64,000 nt of DNA from an uncultured Oscillospiraceae bacterium (GTDB taxonomy: Bacteria > Bacillota > Clostridia > Oscillospirales > Oscillospiraceae), in assembly GCA_934636865.1 (NCBI GenBank), contig CAKUBI010000001.1, forward strand, positions 1 to 64,000, read 5' to 3'. The position numbers and the translations under genes are program-made. The notes under the pieces were generated by a model. The model did not search any database and was not told where the DNA came from. It saw only the letters and a list, made by a program, of their open reading frames with translations. Shown piece by piece: positions 32,886-43,200 of the stretch. How positions within the stretch are numbered: the stretch's first letter is position 1; each line of letters begins with the position of its first letter.

Positions 32886-34400
32886 TCAGCGCACGATGAG
32901 CGTTCTGCCGTCCATCTCCTCGGGCTGGGCAAGGCCCATCACGTCGAGGATGGTCGGGGCGATATCGGCAAGGCGGCCGCGGCGCAGCTCCGTGCCGGCC
33001 CCGCAGAGGATGAAGGGCACAAGATTGGTCGTGTGCGCGGTCATGGGACTCTTGCCGTCGGCCTGGAGCATCTGCTCAGCGTTGCCGTGGTCGGCGGTGA
33101 TCATGGCGATGCCGCCCATCTTGAGCGTGGCCTCCACGACCTTGCCAACGCACTCATCGACCGTTTCGACCGCCTTGACGGCCGCGTCGAAAACGCCCGT
33201 ATGGCCGACCATGTCGCAGTTGGCAAAGTTCAGGATGATAACGTCGTACTTGCCGGTTTCGATGCGCTCGACGCACTTGTCCGCGACCTCATACGCGCTC
33301 ATCTCGGGCTGGAGATCGTAGGTCGCGACCTTCGGGGAGGCAACGAGCACGCGGTCCTCGCCGGGATACGGGTCCTCCACGCCGCCGTTGAAGAAGAACG
33401 TGACATGGGCATACTTCTCGGTCTCGGCAATGCGCAGCTGGGTCATGCCCATCTTGCTGAGGTACTCGCCAAGGCCGTTTTTCACGCTGATGCGCGGGAA
33501 GGCGACGAGCACGTTCGGCATGGTCGCGTCATACTCGGTGTTGCAGACGTAGGTGAGCGGGAAGAACTCGCGCTTGAAGCCGTCGAACGCGGGGTCGACG
33601 AACGCGCGCGTGATCTCGCGGGCGCGGTCGGGGCGGTAGTTGAAGAAGATGACCGAGTCGTTGTCGGAAATCATGCCGTCCTTGTCGCAGACGATGGGCT
33701 CGACGAACTCGTCCGTCACGCCGTTCTTGTAGCTCTCCTCGATGGCGTGGATGGGGTCGCTGTCCTGCACGCCCTCGCCGTAAACGAGCGCGTCATAGGC
33801 GTTCTCCAGGCGGTCCCAGCGCTTGTCGCGGTCCATGGCGTAGTAGCGGCCCATGACCGTCGCGATCCTGCCGACGCCGATCTCTCTGCACTTTTCCATG
33901 GTTTTTGCCACAAAGTCGCGGCCGGAGGTCGGGGGCGTGTCGCGCCCGTCAAGGAAGGCGTGGATGTAGACGCGCTTTAAGCCCTTGATGTGCGCCATCT
34001 TCAAAAGCGCATAGAGGTGGTCGAGCGTGGAGTGCACGCCGCCGGTGGAGTGCAGGCCGAAAAGGTGCAGCGCGGAATCCTTTTCAAGGCAGTCGTCCAT
34101 GGCCTTGTTGTAGGCGGGATTTTCAAAGAACGTGCCGTCCTCGATCGAGCGGGAAATGCGCGGCAGGTCCTGGAACACGACGCGGCCGCCGCCGATGTTG
34201 GTGTGGCCGACCTCGCTGTTGCCCATCTGCCCGTCGGGCAGGCCCACGTCAAGGCCGGAGGCGGCAAGCTCGGTGTGCGCATACTCGGCAAAAAGCCCGT
34301 CGAGCACGGGGGTGTTGGCCGCGCGGACGGCGTTGCCGACGAGGTTGTCGGACAGGCCGAAGCCGTCCATGATGATAAGTGCGGTCGGAGTTTTGTTCAT
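32886..34400 (-). CDS. gpmI: 2,3-bisphosphoglycerate-independent phosphoglycerate mutase
   Basis: GpmI interconverts 3- and 2-phosphoglycerate in glycolysis using two Mn ions. The 504-residue protein has the alkaline-phosphatase-like metal site ([11 protein letters not shown] near residue 8, and [14 protein letters not shown] with the catalytic Ser near residue 62), [11 protein letters not shown] and the late metal motifs [12 protein letters not shown] and [11 protein letters not shown]. All appear intact. It is the last gene of the run pgk-tpiA-gpmI. Confidence 0.96.
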   Translation of the reverse strand: MNKTPTALIIMDGFGLSDNLVGNAVRAANTPVLDGLFAEYAHTELAASGLDVGLPDGQMGNSEVGHTNIGGGRVVFQDLPRISRSIEDGTFFENPAYNKAMDDCLEKDSALHLFGLHSTGGVHSTLDHLYALLKMAHIKGLKRVYIHAFLDGRDTPPTSGRDFVAKTMEKCREIGVGRIATVMGRYYAMDRDKRWDRLENAYDALVYGEGVQDSDPIHAIEESYKNGVTDEFVEPIVCDKDGMISDNDSVIFFNYRPDRAREITRAFVDPAFDGFKREFFPLTYVCNTEYDATMPNVLVAFPRISVKNGLGEYLSKMGMTQLRIAETEKYAHVTFFFNGGVEDPYPGEDRVLVASPKVATYDLQPEMSAYEVADKCVERIETGKYDVIILNFANCDMVGHTGVFDAAVKAVETVDECVGKVVEATLKMGGIAMITADHGNAEQMLQADGKSPMTAHTTNLVPFILCGAGTELRRGRLADIAPTILDVMGLAQPEEMDGRTLIVR

Positions 34401-34419
34401 AAAATGTCTCCCTTCCTTC

Positions 34420-35193
34420 TTAATCCTGATTGGCGGCGTGGACGATCTCCATCAGTGTCTGCGCATCGAGCGACGCGCCGCCGATCAGGCCGCCGTCGAT
34501 ATCCTCGTGCGAGAGCAGCTCGCGGGCATTTTCCGGCTTCATCGAGCCGCCGTACTGGATGGTCACGCTGCGGGCCACGCGCGCGCCGTACTGCGCGCGG
34601 ATCAGCGCGCGGATGGCGGCGCAGACCTCGCTGGCCTGCTCGCTCGTGGCGGTCTTGCCGGTGCCGATGGCCCAGATGGGCTCATAGGCGATGACGCAGC
34701 GGCGCATCTGCTCCACGCCCACGCCCGCGAGCGCGGACTTGACCTGCAGCGCGATAAGCTCCATCGTCACGCCCATCTCGCGCTGCTCCAGGCTCTCGCC
34801 CACGCAGATGATGGGGTTCAGGCCCGCGTCGAGCGCGGCGTGGACCTTTTTGTTCACGATCTCGTCCGTTTCGCCGAAGAGCGCCCTGCGCTCGCTGTGG
34901 CCGACGATGACATAGCGCACGCCGAGGTCCGAGAGCATGTCGGCGGACACCTCGCCGGTGTAGGCGCCGCTCTTTTCAAAGTAGACGTTCTGCGCGCCCA
35001 CGGCGATGCGGCTGTCCTTGAAGGCGCGCACGGCGGCGGAAAGGTCCGCCGCGGGCACGCACACCACGATGTCGCACCACTTCGTTTTGGGAAGGATGGC
35101 CTTGAACTGTTCGGCAAAGGCCTTGGTCTCGCTGGGGGTCTTGTTCATTTTCCAGTTGCCTGCGATGATGGTCTTACGGTATCTGCGATTCAT
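34420..35193 (-). CDS. tpiA: Triosephosphate isomerase
   Basis: This 257-residue TIM barrel interconverts dihydroxyacetone phosphate and glyceraldehyde 3-phosphate. The motifs are AGNWKMNKT (catalytic Lys), VIVGHSERR (catalytic His) and [14 protein letters not shown] (catalytic Glu), then [11 protein letters not shown] and IGGASLDA. It lies 19 bases before gpmI and 52 after pgk. GAPDH, the usual partner, is not in this window. Confidence 0.97.
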   Translation of the reverse strand: MNRRYRKTIIAGNWKMNKTPSETKAFAEQFKAILPKTKWCDIVVCVPAADLSAAVRAFKDSRIAVGAQNVYFEKSGAYTGEVSADMLSDLGVRYVIVGHSERRALFGETDEIVNKKVHAALDAGLNPIICVGESLEQREMGVTMELIALQVKSALAGVGVEQMRRCVIAYEPIWAIGTGKTATSEQASEVCAAIRALIRAQYGARVARSVTIQYGGSMKPENARELLSHEDIDGGLIGGASLDAQTLMEIVHAANQD

Positions 35194-35245
35194 GTTGGGT
35201 CTTTTCTCCTGTTACTACTATAAAAATCAATTGCGATGGAATTGC

Positions 35246-36514
35246 TTATTTGTCGAGCAGGCACGCAACGCCCGGCAGCTCCTTGCCTTCCAGAAACTCG
35301 AGCGACGCGCCGCCGCCGGTGGAGATGTGCGTGATCTTGTCGGCAAAGCCGAGCTGCTCGGCTGCCGCCGCGCTGTCGCCGCCGCCGATGATGGTCACAG
35401 CGCCGCTCTCGGCGAGCGCTTTGGCCATGGCCTTGGTGCCGTTTGCAAAGGCCGGGAATTCGAAAACGCCCATGGGTCCGTTCCACACGATCGTGCCCGC
35501 GCCCTGCGTGGCCGCGCAGAAGAGCTCGACGGTCTTGGGGCCGATGTCCATGCCCATCATGTCCGCGGGGATGTGCATCGTGTCCACGACGACGGGCTCA
35601 GCGTCGGCGGAGAATTCCTTCGCCGCGACGGAATCGACCGGCAGCAGGAGCTTCACGCCCTTGCTCTTCGCCTTTTCGATCATCTCGAGCGCGTAATCGC
35701 ACTTGTCGGCCTCAAGCAGGGACTTTCCGATCTCGCCGCCCTGCGCCTTGGCGAAGGTATAGGCCATGCCGCCGCCGATGATGACGGTGTCGGCCTTGTC
35801 CAGAAGGTTATTGATGACGGCGATCTTGTCGCTCACCTTTGCACCGCCGAGCACGGCGACGAACGGGCGCCTGGGATCGTCGAGCGCCTTGCCCATGACC
35901 TCGAGCTCCTTGGCGACGAGGAAGCCGGATACGGCGGGAAGATAGGCCGCGACGCCCGCGGTCGAGGCGTGCGCGCGGTGGACCGAGCCAAACGCGTCGG
36001 AGACGTACAGCTCCGCCATGGAGGCGAGCTTTTTGGCAAGCTCGGGGTCGTTTTTCGTCTCGCCCGGCTCAAAGCGGGTATTCTCGAGCAGCATGATCTC
36101 GCCGCTCTTGAGCGCCGCGGCCTTGGCCATGGCGTCCTCGCCGACCACGTCGTGCGCGAAGATCACGTCCTTTCCGAGCAGCTCGGAAAGGCGCTTGGCA
36201 ACGGGCGTGAGCGTCAGCTTTTCAAGGGACTTTTTCCACTTCTCTTCGGTAAGGGACGCGGGGTCCTTGCCTTTTTCGGTCTGCTTTTTCACCCACTTGT
36301 CGAACTTCGCCTCGGGCTTGCCGAGGTGCGAGCAGGCGATCACGGCCGCGCCGTGGTCAAGAAGGTAGCGGATGGTCGGCAGAGCGGCCACGATGCGCTT
36401 ATCCGACGTGATCGCGCCGGTCTCCTTGTCCTGGGGGACGTTGAAGTCGCAGCGCAGCAGGACCTTTTTGCCGCTCACGTCCACGTCGCAGACGGTCTTT
36501 TTATTATAGTTCAT
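35246..36514 (-). CDS. pgk: Phosphoglycerate kinase
   Basis: This 422-residue enzyme makes ATP from 1,3-bisphosphoglycerate. Motifs are [50 protein letters not shown] and the nucleotide loop [14 protein letters not shown] near the C-terminus. It is slightly longer than the usual 395-400 because of an insert around residues 65-90 ([20 protein letters not shown]). GGAGG precedes the ATG. It lies 42 bases after trmL on the same strand. Confidence 0.97.
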   Translation of the reverse strand: MNYNKKTVCDVDVSGKKVLLRCDFNVPQDKETGAITSDKRIVAALPTIRYLLDHGAAVIACSHLGKPEAKFDKWVKKQTEKGKDPASLTEEKWKKSLEKLTLTPVAKRLSELLGKDVIFAHDVVGEDAMAKAAALKSGEIMLLENTRFEPGETKNDPELAKKLASMAELYVSDAFGSVHRAHASTAGVAAYLPAVSGFLVAKELEVMGKALDDPRRPFVAVLGGAKVSDKIAVINNLLDKADTVIIGGGMAYTFAKAQGGEIGKSLLEADKCDYALEMIEKAKSKGVKLLLPVDSVAAKEFSADAEPVVVDTMHIPADMMGMDIGPKTVELFCAATQGAGTIVWNGPMGVFEFPAFANGTKAMAKALAESGAVTIIGGGDSAAAAEQLGFADKITHISTGGGASLEFLEGKELPGVACLLDK

Positions 36515-36556
36515 GTTGTTTCCTCCTCATAGTTACACATACGATTTGGTTTCCAT

Positions 36557-37051
36557 TTACTTCTTTTCAAGCATTTCTCCCTCGTGCCGCAGGCCGGGGA
36601 AGCCCGTCTGCCGCAGCGCCTCATAGGTGAGGATGGCAACGGAGTTCGACAGGTTCAGGCTGCGTGCCTCCTTCCGCATCGGCAGGCGGATGCAGCGCTC
36701 ATAATGCGCCATGCGGAACGCCTCCGGCAGGCCCGCCGTCTCCTTTCCGAAAAAGAGCCAGCAGCCGTCGCGGAACTCCGCCTGGCAGTAATCCTGGGGT
36801 GCCTTGGTCGTGGCGAGCCAGCAGTCCTTTTCCGCCTCGGGGTGCTTTGCGAAGAGGTCTGCCAAATTTTCATACACGCTGATATCCACAAGGTACCAGT
36901 AGTCCAGCCCCGCGCGCTTGACGGCGCGGTCGGAAATGTCGAACCCGAGCGGCTTGACGAGGTGCAGGTGCGCCCCCGTGGCCGCGCAGGTGCGCGCGAT
37001 ATTGCCGCAGTTCTGCGGGATCTCCGGCTCCACGAGCACGATATTGAGCAT
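36557..37051 (-). CDS. trmL: tRNA (cytidine(34)-2'-O)-methyltransferase TrmL
   Basis: This 164-residue SPOUT methyltransferase modifies the wobble base of tRNA-Leu. It has EPEIPQNCGNIARTCAATGA at the start, LFFGKETAGLPE near residue 105 and the knot sequence RSLNLSNSVAILTYEALRQ. ATG at 37051 with GGAGGAG upstream fits; the frame open to 37267 is an AT-rich artefact. It is the first of the trmL-pgk-tpiA-gpmI set. Confidence 0.93.
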   Translation of the reverse strand: MLNIVLVEPEIPQNCGNIARTCAATGAHLHLVKPLGFDISDRAVKRAGLDYWYLVDISVYENLADLFAKHPEAEKDCWLATTKAPQDYCQAEFRDGCWLFFGKETAGLPEAFRMAHYERCIRLPMRKEARSLNLSNSVAILTYEALRQTGFPGLRHEGEMLEKK

Positions 37052-37081
37052 GAACAGTCTCCTCCACGCGAAAGTTTTATC

Positions 37082-37110
37082 ATTGTACCGCAAAAATATT
37101 GCGAATTCAA
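37082..37110 (-). promoter_or_regulatory. Promoter of trmL (and probably pgk-tpiA-gpmI)
   Basis: On the minus strand TTGAAT (37105-37110) and TACAAT (37082-37087) are 17 bases apart. The spacer holds a CGCAA/TTGCG dyad. Confidence 0.7.
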
Positions 37111-37224
37111 CCAAAAAAAGCGGTCTTTTGAAGCAAATTTTCCGAATGCGTGCGCCGCCGGGGAATTTTCGAAAAAAGTTTTTTATTTTTTGAAGGAAAG
37201 TGTGGATTTTTTGATTTCCTTTGA

Positions 37225-37230
37225 TATAAT
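37225..37230 (+). promoter_or_regulatory. Extended -10 promoter of the glmU-like gene
   Basis: TGATATAAT gives a TG extension directly before TATAAT (37225-37230); no good -35 hexamer is seen. The region upstream (37110-37220) is AT-rich. Confidence 0.55.
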
Positions 37231-37266
37231 ACCCGTGAAGAAACCCCATGGAAGGAGATGTCTCCA

Positions 37267-38403
37267 ATGGATCAGAAGCTGGCCGTCCTGTTCATGCCGG
37301 ACGATATGACCCTGACAAAAGAGAAAACACCGCTGATGCTTCAGCCCATTCTGTTCTGCCCCATCCTGACCTGGATGATCGACGAACTGATGGGGCAGGG
37401 CATTGAGCGGTTTTTTATTGTGTCTGACAAACGCGCGCACGACATCATGCGCCCCTACGTCTCCGAAAAGGCCGACGTCACGTATGTAGACGGAGCGAAG
37501 CACGGCGAGGAGCTTTTGTCGCTGCTCAAGGGCGAAACGGACGGCGTTCTCATCGTCAACGGCGCGGTGCTGCCCGTGGGCATGTTCTCCGGCGGCGCGG
37601 TCTACTCGGCAAGCGCGAAGGAGTGCTGCAAGGTGCTCAAGGAGCACGGCGCGTTCGCGGCCTTCCCCAAGGACGCCGAGATCTCCAAGGGCTTTCTCCC
37701 CGTCGGCGACGAGGAAGAGCTCCGCTCGGCGCAGGACATGTGCCGCCGCAAGATCGCGGACAGGCACCTCGCCGCAGGCGTTTCCATCATGGACCCCAAT
37801 AACACCTACATTGATCCCCGCGTGAAGATCGGCAGCGGCACGCTCATCCTGCCCGGCACGATCCTGCGCGGCGAAACGGTCATCGGCAGGAACTGCACCA
37901 TCGGCCCCAACGCCATGATCCGCGACTGCGTGATCGGCGACGAAACGGAGGTCAATGCCTCGCAGCTCAACGAGAGCACCGTCGGTGCGCACACAACCGT
38001 CGGTCCCTTCGCCTATGTCCGCCCGAACTCGACGATCGGCGACCATGTCAAGGTCGGCGACTTTGTCGAGATCAAAAACAGCGTCATCGGAAACGGCACG
38101 AAGATCTCGCACCTCACCTACGTCGGCGACAGCGACTGCGGCGAGCGCATCAACTTCGGCTGCGGCACGGTGACGACGAATTACGACGGCTTCAAAAAGT
38201 TCCGCTGCACCATCGGCGACGATGTTTTCATCGGCTGCAACACCAACCTGGTCGCACCCGTTACGGTCGGTAAGGGCAGCTACATCGCCGCAGGCTCCAC
38301 CATCACCGACGAGATCCCCGAGGACGCTCTGGCCATCGCCCGCGCCCGTCAGGTCAACAAGCCGGGCTGGGCGGAAATGTGGCGCGATAAGCACAAGAAG
38401 TAA
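37267..38403 (+). CDS. glmU: GlmU-like glucosamine-1-phosphate N-acetyltransferase with a degenerate uridyltransferase half
   Basis: The C-terminal two thirds (about residues 165-378) form the left-handed beta-helix acetyltransferase of GlmU, with FAYVRPNSTIG, GDFVEIKNS, the catalytic-His segment SHLTYVGDSDCG (His282) and NYDGFKKFRCTIGDDVFIG. The N-terminal part is only about 150 residues and lacks every uridyltransferase motif: no LAAGxGTRM loop, no GTxxA, no GDxP (NGAVLP instead). GlmU is normally about 456 residues. It can probably acetylate glucosamine 1-phosphate but not make UDP-GlcNAc. ATG at 37267 has GGAG ten bases upstream; one at 37258 abuts the site. Next to prs, as glmU is in Bacillus. 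Confidence 0.85.
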   Translation: MDQKLAVLFMPDDMTLTKEKTPLMLQPILFCPILTWMIDELMGQGIERFFIVSDKRAHDIMRPYVSEKADVTYVDGAKHGEELLSLLKGETDGVLIVNGAVLPVGMFSGGAVYSASAKECCKVLKEHGAFAAFPKDAEISKGFLPVGDEEELRSAQDMCRRKIADRHLAAGVSIMDPNNTYIDPRVKIGSGTLILPGTILRGETVIGRNCTIGPNAMIRDCVIGDETEVNASQLNESTVGAHTTVGPFAYVRPNSTIGDHVKVGDFVEIKNSVIGNGTKISHLTYVGDSDCGERINFGCGTVTTNYDGFKKFRCTIGDDVFIGCNTNLVAPVTVGKGSYIAAGSTITDEIPEDALAIARARQVNKPGWAEMWRDKHKK

Positions 38404-38441
38404 ACTACAGAAATTTTTATAAAACAGAGGAGTACATCATC

Positions 38442-39410
38442 ATGATCTCTCACGGTAAGGACATCAAAATTTTCACCGGCAACGCAAACCCCAGGCTTGC
38501 GGAAAGCATCTGCAGGATCATCGGCACCAAGCTTGGCGAGAGCGAAGTCAAGAGCTTTGCCGACGGCGAGGCTTCCGTCTCCCTGTACGAGACCGTGCGC
38601 GGCAGCGACGTGTTCCTCGTTCAGTCCACCTGCAAGCCCGTCAACGACAGCCTGATGGAGCTGCTCATCATGGTCGACGCCTGCCGCCGCGCCTCCGCCG
38701 GCCGCATCACCGCCGTCATCCCCTACTTTGGCTATGCCCGTCAGGACCGCAAGGCCAAGAGCCGCGACCCCATCTCCGCAAAGCTCGTGGCCAACATGCT
38801 CGTCGCCGCGGGCGTTGACCGCGTGCTGACCATGGACCTGCACGCAAGCCAGATCCAGGGCTTCTTCGACATCCCGGTGGACAACCTCTACGGCAACCCC
38901 ATCTTTGTCGATTACTATGCCAAGAAGTTCGGCTCCGTCTGCGAGGACATGGTCGTCGTCTCCCCCGACGTCGGCTCCGTCGCCCGCGCGCGCACCTTCG
39001 CCCAGAAGCTGCACATGAACCTCGCCATCGTCGATAAGCGCCGCCAGAAGGCCAACCAGTGCGAGGTCATGAACGTCATCGGCGACGTGGAGGGCAAGGA
39101 GTGCATCCTCTTCGACGATATGGTCGATACCGCGGGCTCCCTCTGCAATGCGGCCAAGGCCATCGTGGAGGTCGGCGGCGCGAAGAAGGTCTACGCCTGT
39201 GCGTCCCACGGCGTGCTCTCCGGCCCCGCGCTCGAGCGTCTTGCCGCCAGCAGCATCGAGGAGCTCGCCCTGCTCGACACCATCCCCGCTCCCGTCGGCG
39301 AGGAGGAGCTCAAGAAGTCCCGCATCAAGTACCTGACCGTCGCGCCCATGTTCGCTGAAGCGATCGAGCGCACGTATCAGGAGATCTCGATCGCGAAGCT
39401 CTTTAACTAA
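38442..39410 (+). CDS. prs: Ribose-phosphate pyrophosphokinase
   Basis: This 322-residue enzyme makes PRPP from ribose 5-phosphate and ATP for nucleotide, histidine and NAD synthesis. It has the N-terminal NANPRLAESIC, the ATP-site IPYFGYARQDRKAKSRDPIS, the TMDLHASQIQGFFDIPVDN loop, and the PRPP loop CILFDDMVDTAGSLCNAA near residue 225. It lies 38 bases after glmU, the classical glmU-prs pair. Confidence 0.96.
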   Translation: MISHGKDIKIFTGNANPRLAESICRIIGTKLGESEVKSFADGEASVSLYETVRGSDVFLVQSTCKPVNDSLMELLIMVDACRRASAGRITAVIPYFGYARQDRKAKSRDPISAKLVANMLVAAGVDRVLTMDLHASQIQGFFDIPVDNLYGNPIFVDYYAKKFGSVCEDMVVVSPDVGSVARARTFAQKLHMNLAIVDKRRQKANQCEVMNVIGDVEGKECILFDDMVDTAGSLCNAAKAIVEVGGAKKVYACASHGVLSGPALERLAASSIEELALLDTIPAPVGEEELKKSRIKYLTVAPMFAEAIERTYQEISIAKLFN

Positions 39411-39436
39411 AATCCGTTTCCCGCCGGGGGACGGAC

Positions 39437-39530
39437 ATCAAAGGGGGGATTCTCTTTCACAAAAGAGAGTCCCCCCTTTGGAACCCCCGGAGGAACGCCC
39501 GCAGGGGCGCGAAAAATCTCCCCCTCACGG
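39437..39530. repeat. Dispersed intergenic palindromic repeat, copy A
   Basis: An 18-bp stem (39440-39457 with 39462-39479, one G-U) closes on CACA; its arm begins AAAGGGGGGATTCTCT. It is followed by CCCCC, a GGAAC-like spacer and GCAGGGGCG. The same order of blocks occurs at 46568-46660, so the two are homologous. It lies between prs and pth and may also act as a terminator after prs. Confidence 0.75.
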
Positions 39531-39549
39531 GGAAAGCGAGGAATATCCT

Positions 39550-40131
39550 ATGATCTTTAAAAAGCCCGGCCCGCCGGAGTGGATCCTAGTCTGCATCGGC
39601 AACTATGGCCGCGAATACGAAAACACCCGCCACAACGTCGGCTTCATGGCCGCCGAGCGGCTGATCGACAAGCGCGATCTGCGCTGCAACCGCCTGCGCT
39701 TCCGCGCGCTGACGGAGGTCATTGAATTCGGCGGCGCGAACGTGCTTCTGATGATGCCGCAGACCTATGTGAACCTCTCCGGCGAGGCCGTGGGCGAGGC
39801 GGCGCGCTTCTACAAAATTCCCGCCGACCACGTTATCGTCATCTCCGACGATATCTCCCTCCCGCTCGGCAAGGTGCGCGTGCGCGCAAGCGGCAGCGCG
39901 GGCGGTCACAACGGCCTGAAAAACATCATCGCCCACCTCGGGACCGATAAGTTTCCGCGCGTGAAGGTCGGCGTCGGCGCGCCGGAGCATGACATCGTCG
40001 ATTGGGTCATCGGCCCGTTCACGGCAAACGAGCGCAAGGTGATCGACGGTGTGCTCGACCGCGTGATCGACGCGGCGGAGTGCATCATCACCGACGGCGT
40101 GCTCGCCTCGCAGAACCGCTACAACGGCTGA
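39550..40131 (+). CDS. pth: Peptidyl-tRNA hydrolase
   Basis: Pth recycles peptidyl-tRNA released from ribosomes. The 193-residue protein has ENTRHNVGF with the catalytic His, MMPQTYVNLSGE, ISDDISLPLGKVRVR with the catalytic Asp, and SAGGHNGLKNIIAHLGTD. One variation is CIGNYG where most Pth have GLGNPG, so the conserved Pro is Tyr. The ATG at 39550 has GAGGAA upstream. It sits between prs and mfd, as in Bacillus. Confidence 0.94.
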   Translation: MIFKKPGPPEWILVCIGNYGREYENTRHNVGFMAAERLIDKRDLRCNRLRFRALTEVIEFGGANVLLMMPQTYVNLSGEAVGEAARFYKIPADHVIVISDDISLPLGKVRVRASGSAGGHNGLKNIIAHLGTDKFPRVKVGVGAPEHDIVDWVIGPFTANERKVIDGVLDRVIDAAECIITDGVLASQNRYNG

Positions 40132-40178
40132 GCGCGGAAAATTTTCAAAAACGACATAGACTTTTTCCGAAAAGCCGA

Positions 40179-40184
40179 TATAAT
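40179..40184 (+). promoter_or_regulatory. Possible -10 element before mfd
   Basis: TATAAT at 40179-40184, about 80 bases before mfd; the -35 region (TAGACT at 16 bases) is weak. Confidence 0.4.
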
Positions 40185-40264
40185 ACCATAAAGATATAAA
40201 TTGGGTACGGCCCGCCGCACGGCGGATCGGCCCTTTTGCGCGTTGCGGAAGGAGGGATCGCGGC

Positions 40265-43200
40265 ATGGCGCAGGGAATGAACCGTCTTAACGAAACGCTC
40301 GCCGCGCTGCCCGAGGTCCGCGAGCTTCTGATGAACATCGACGCGGGGGCCTGCCCCGCCGCGGTATCGGGCCTTGCGGGCGTGCACCGCGCGCAGCTCG
40401 CCGCCGCGCTGCGGCAGAAAACGCAGCGCCCGCTCCTCATCGTCTGTGCGGATGAGAACGAGTGCAGCCGCATGGCGGGCGACCTGCACGAGCTGCTCGG
40501 CGAGGACGTGAGCCTGCTGTTTGCGCGCGAATGGCAGCTGCGCGACCGTGTGGCCGCCTCGCACGGCTGGGAGCAGCAGCGCATCGGCTCGCTCTGCCGC
40601 CTGGCAAACGGCGGCGCGCCCATTCTGGTCGCGACGGTCGATGCGCTGATGCAGCGCACGCTCCCGCCCGCGCTGCTGCACGGCGCGGTCACGGAGATCT
40701 CGGTCGGCGCGCGCTTCGACCTTGCGCAGCTGTCGAAAAAGCTGGTCGAAATTGGTTACGTCCGCGCCGAAACGGTCGAGGGCGTGGGCCAGTTCGCCCT
40801 GCGCGGCGGTATTCTCGACGTGTGGTCGCCGCTGAGCGCGCCCGTGCGCGTCGAATTCTTCGACGACGAAGTGGACGCGATGGGCGAATTCGACGTTTCG
40901 ACCCAGCGCCGCACGCAGAACGTGAAGGCGCTCACCATCCTGCCCGCGGCCGAGGTGCTGCCCGCCCTGTCGGACGGCGGCAAAGCCGCGATGCTCCGCC
41001 GTCTTTCGCGCGCGGCGGAAAAGCTCGAGAAAAAGGCCGCGGACAGTCCCATCGTGCGGACGCTGCGCGGCGACGCCGAGCGCCTTGAAAGCGGCCTGCC
41101 GCTCGGCGGCATGGACCGCTATCTCGCCGCGTGCTATCCCGGGGAGGTCTGCGCGCTCGACTACTTAGCCACCGACACGCTCGCGGTCGTGAGCGACGGG
41201 ATGCGCGTTTCAGAGCGCGGGAAGAACTACCACTGGGAGCTTTCCGAGGATGTAAAGCCCCTCATCGAGGAGGGCGTGCTCTGCGGCGAGTTCGCTTCGC
41301 TCGCCCTCAGTCTGGAAGCGCTGAGCCGCCGGCTCGCGGACTTCCCCGTGCTGCTGCTCGACGCGCTGCCGACCTCGCGCAATCTGCTCGCGCCGCGCGT
41401 GCTGCTCAGCATGAACGCGCGCTCGCTGCCGTCCTACGGCGGCAGTCTCGAGACCGCCGCGGGCGATATGGAGCGCTATCTCGGCGCGGGCTGCGGCGTG
41501 CTCGTCCTCTGCGGCAACGAAACACGCGCGAAGAACCTGCAGCGTCTTCTGGACGAGCGCGGCATCCGCGCACAGCTCAATTTAACAAACGACCGCCTGC
41601 CCGCCCCGCACGAGACCGTCATCGGTCTCGGCGCACTGAGCGCGGGCAGCGAATATCCGCAGCTGAGGCTCGTCATCCTGACCGAGGGTCAGCTGACCGC
41701 CCCGCTTTCCGGCAAGCGCGCCAAGGCGCGGCCGAAGAAGGAAAGCTCCGCCCGCGCGGCGCTCCGGTCCTACGAGGACCTCTCCCCCGGCGACCTTGTG
41801 GTGCACGTGCACCACGGCATCGGCCGCTTCGCGGGCATCGAGCGCATGCGTGTGGACGGCGTGGACAAGGACTACATCAAGATCTGCTACGCGGGCAACG
41901 ACAGCTTATACGTTCCCGCGACGCAGCTCGACATGGTGTCAAAATACATCGGCGGCCACGGCGAGGATGAGGACGGCCAGCCCCGTGCGAAGCTCTCAAA
42001 GCTCGGCGGCACGGACTGGTCGCGCGCCAAGAGCAAGGCGCGCGCCGCGGCGAAGGACCTTGCCAAGGGCCTCATCGCGCTCTACGCCGAGCGCCAGCGC
42101 CGCCCCGGCTTCGCCTTCTCGCCCGACTCCCCGTGGCAGAAGGAGTTTGAAGAGGCCTTTGACTATGAGGAGACCGACGATCAGCTGCGCGCCATCGCCG
42201 AGATCAAAGCCGACATGGAGCGCTCCACCCCCATGGACCGCCTGCTCTGCGGCGACGTGGGCTACGGCAAGACCGAGGTCGCGCTGCGCGCCGTGATGAA
42301 GTGCATCCTCGACGGCAAGCAGGCGGCGATCCTGGTGCCGACCACGGTGCTCGCCCAGCAGCACTACGCGACGGCCATCAATCGCTTCCGCTCCTTCCCC
42401 GTGCGCATCGAGGTGCTCTCGCGCTTTAAAACGCCCGCGCAGAAAAAGCAGATCCTGCAGGACGCGGCGCAGGGAAAGATCGACCTTCTGATCGGCACGC
42501 ACTCGCTGCTGCAAAAGAGCCTGCACTTCAAGGACCTTGGCCTTCTTGTCATCGACGAGGAGCAGCGCTTCGGCGTGACTCACAAGGAAAAGCTCAAGGA
42601 GCTTGCCCGTCAGGTCGATACGCTGACGCTTTCGGCGACCCCCATCCCCCGCACGCTCAACATGGCTCTTTCGGGCATCCGCGATATGTCCACCATCGAG
42701 GTCCCGCCCGTTGACCGCCAGCCGGTGCAGACGTATGTGCTCGAGCACAATTGGGGCGTCATCGCCGACGCCATCCGGCGCGAGCTTGCGCGCGGCGGGC
42801 AGGTCTACTACATGCACAACCGCGTCGAGACCATCGACCGCTGCGCAGCGCAGCTCAAAAAGCTCCTCGGCGAGGACGTTGCGATCGGCGTGGCGCACGG
42901 CAAGATGGACGAAAAGGGATTATCGTCCGTGATGCAGCAGCTCTCGGACGGCGAGATCCAGGTGCTCGTGTGCACGACGATCATCGAAACGGGCATCGAC
43001 ATTCCGAACGTCAACACCCTCATCATCGAGGACGCCGACCGTCTGGGCCTTGCCCAGCTGCACCAGATCCGCGGCCGCATCGGCCGCAGCGCGCGCCGGG
43101 CCTACGCCTACATGACCTACCGCGCGGGAAAAATTCTCACCGAGGTCGCGGCCAAGCGCCTGACGGCCATCCGCGAGTACGCGGAGTTCGGCTCGGGCTT

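Noticed and set aside
37052-37267. Longer trmL frame with an AT-rich N-terminal extension
   Set aside because: The extension covers the promoter region and has no family similarity; the ATG at 37051 has a good GGAGG.
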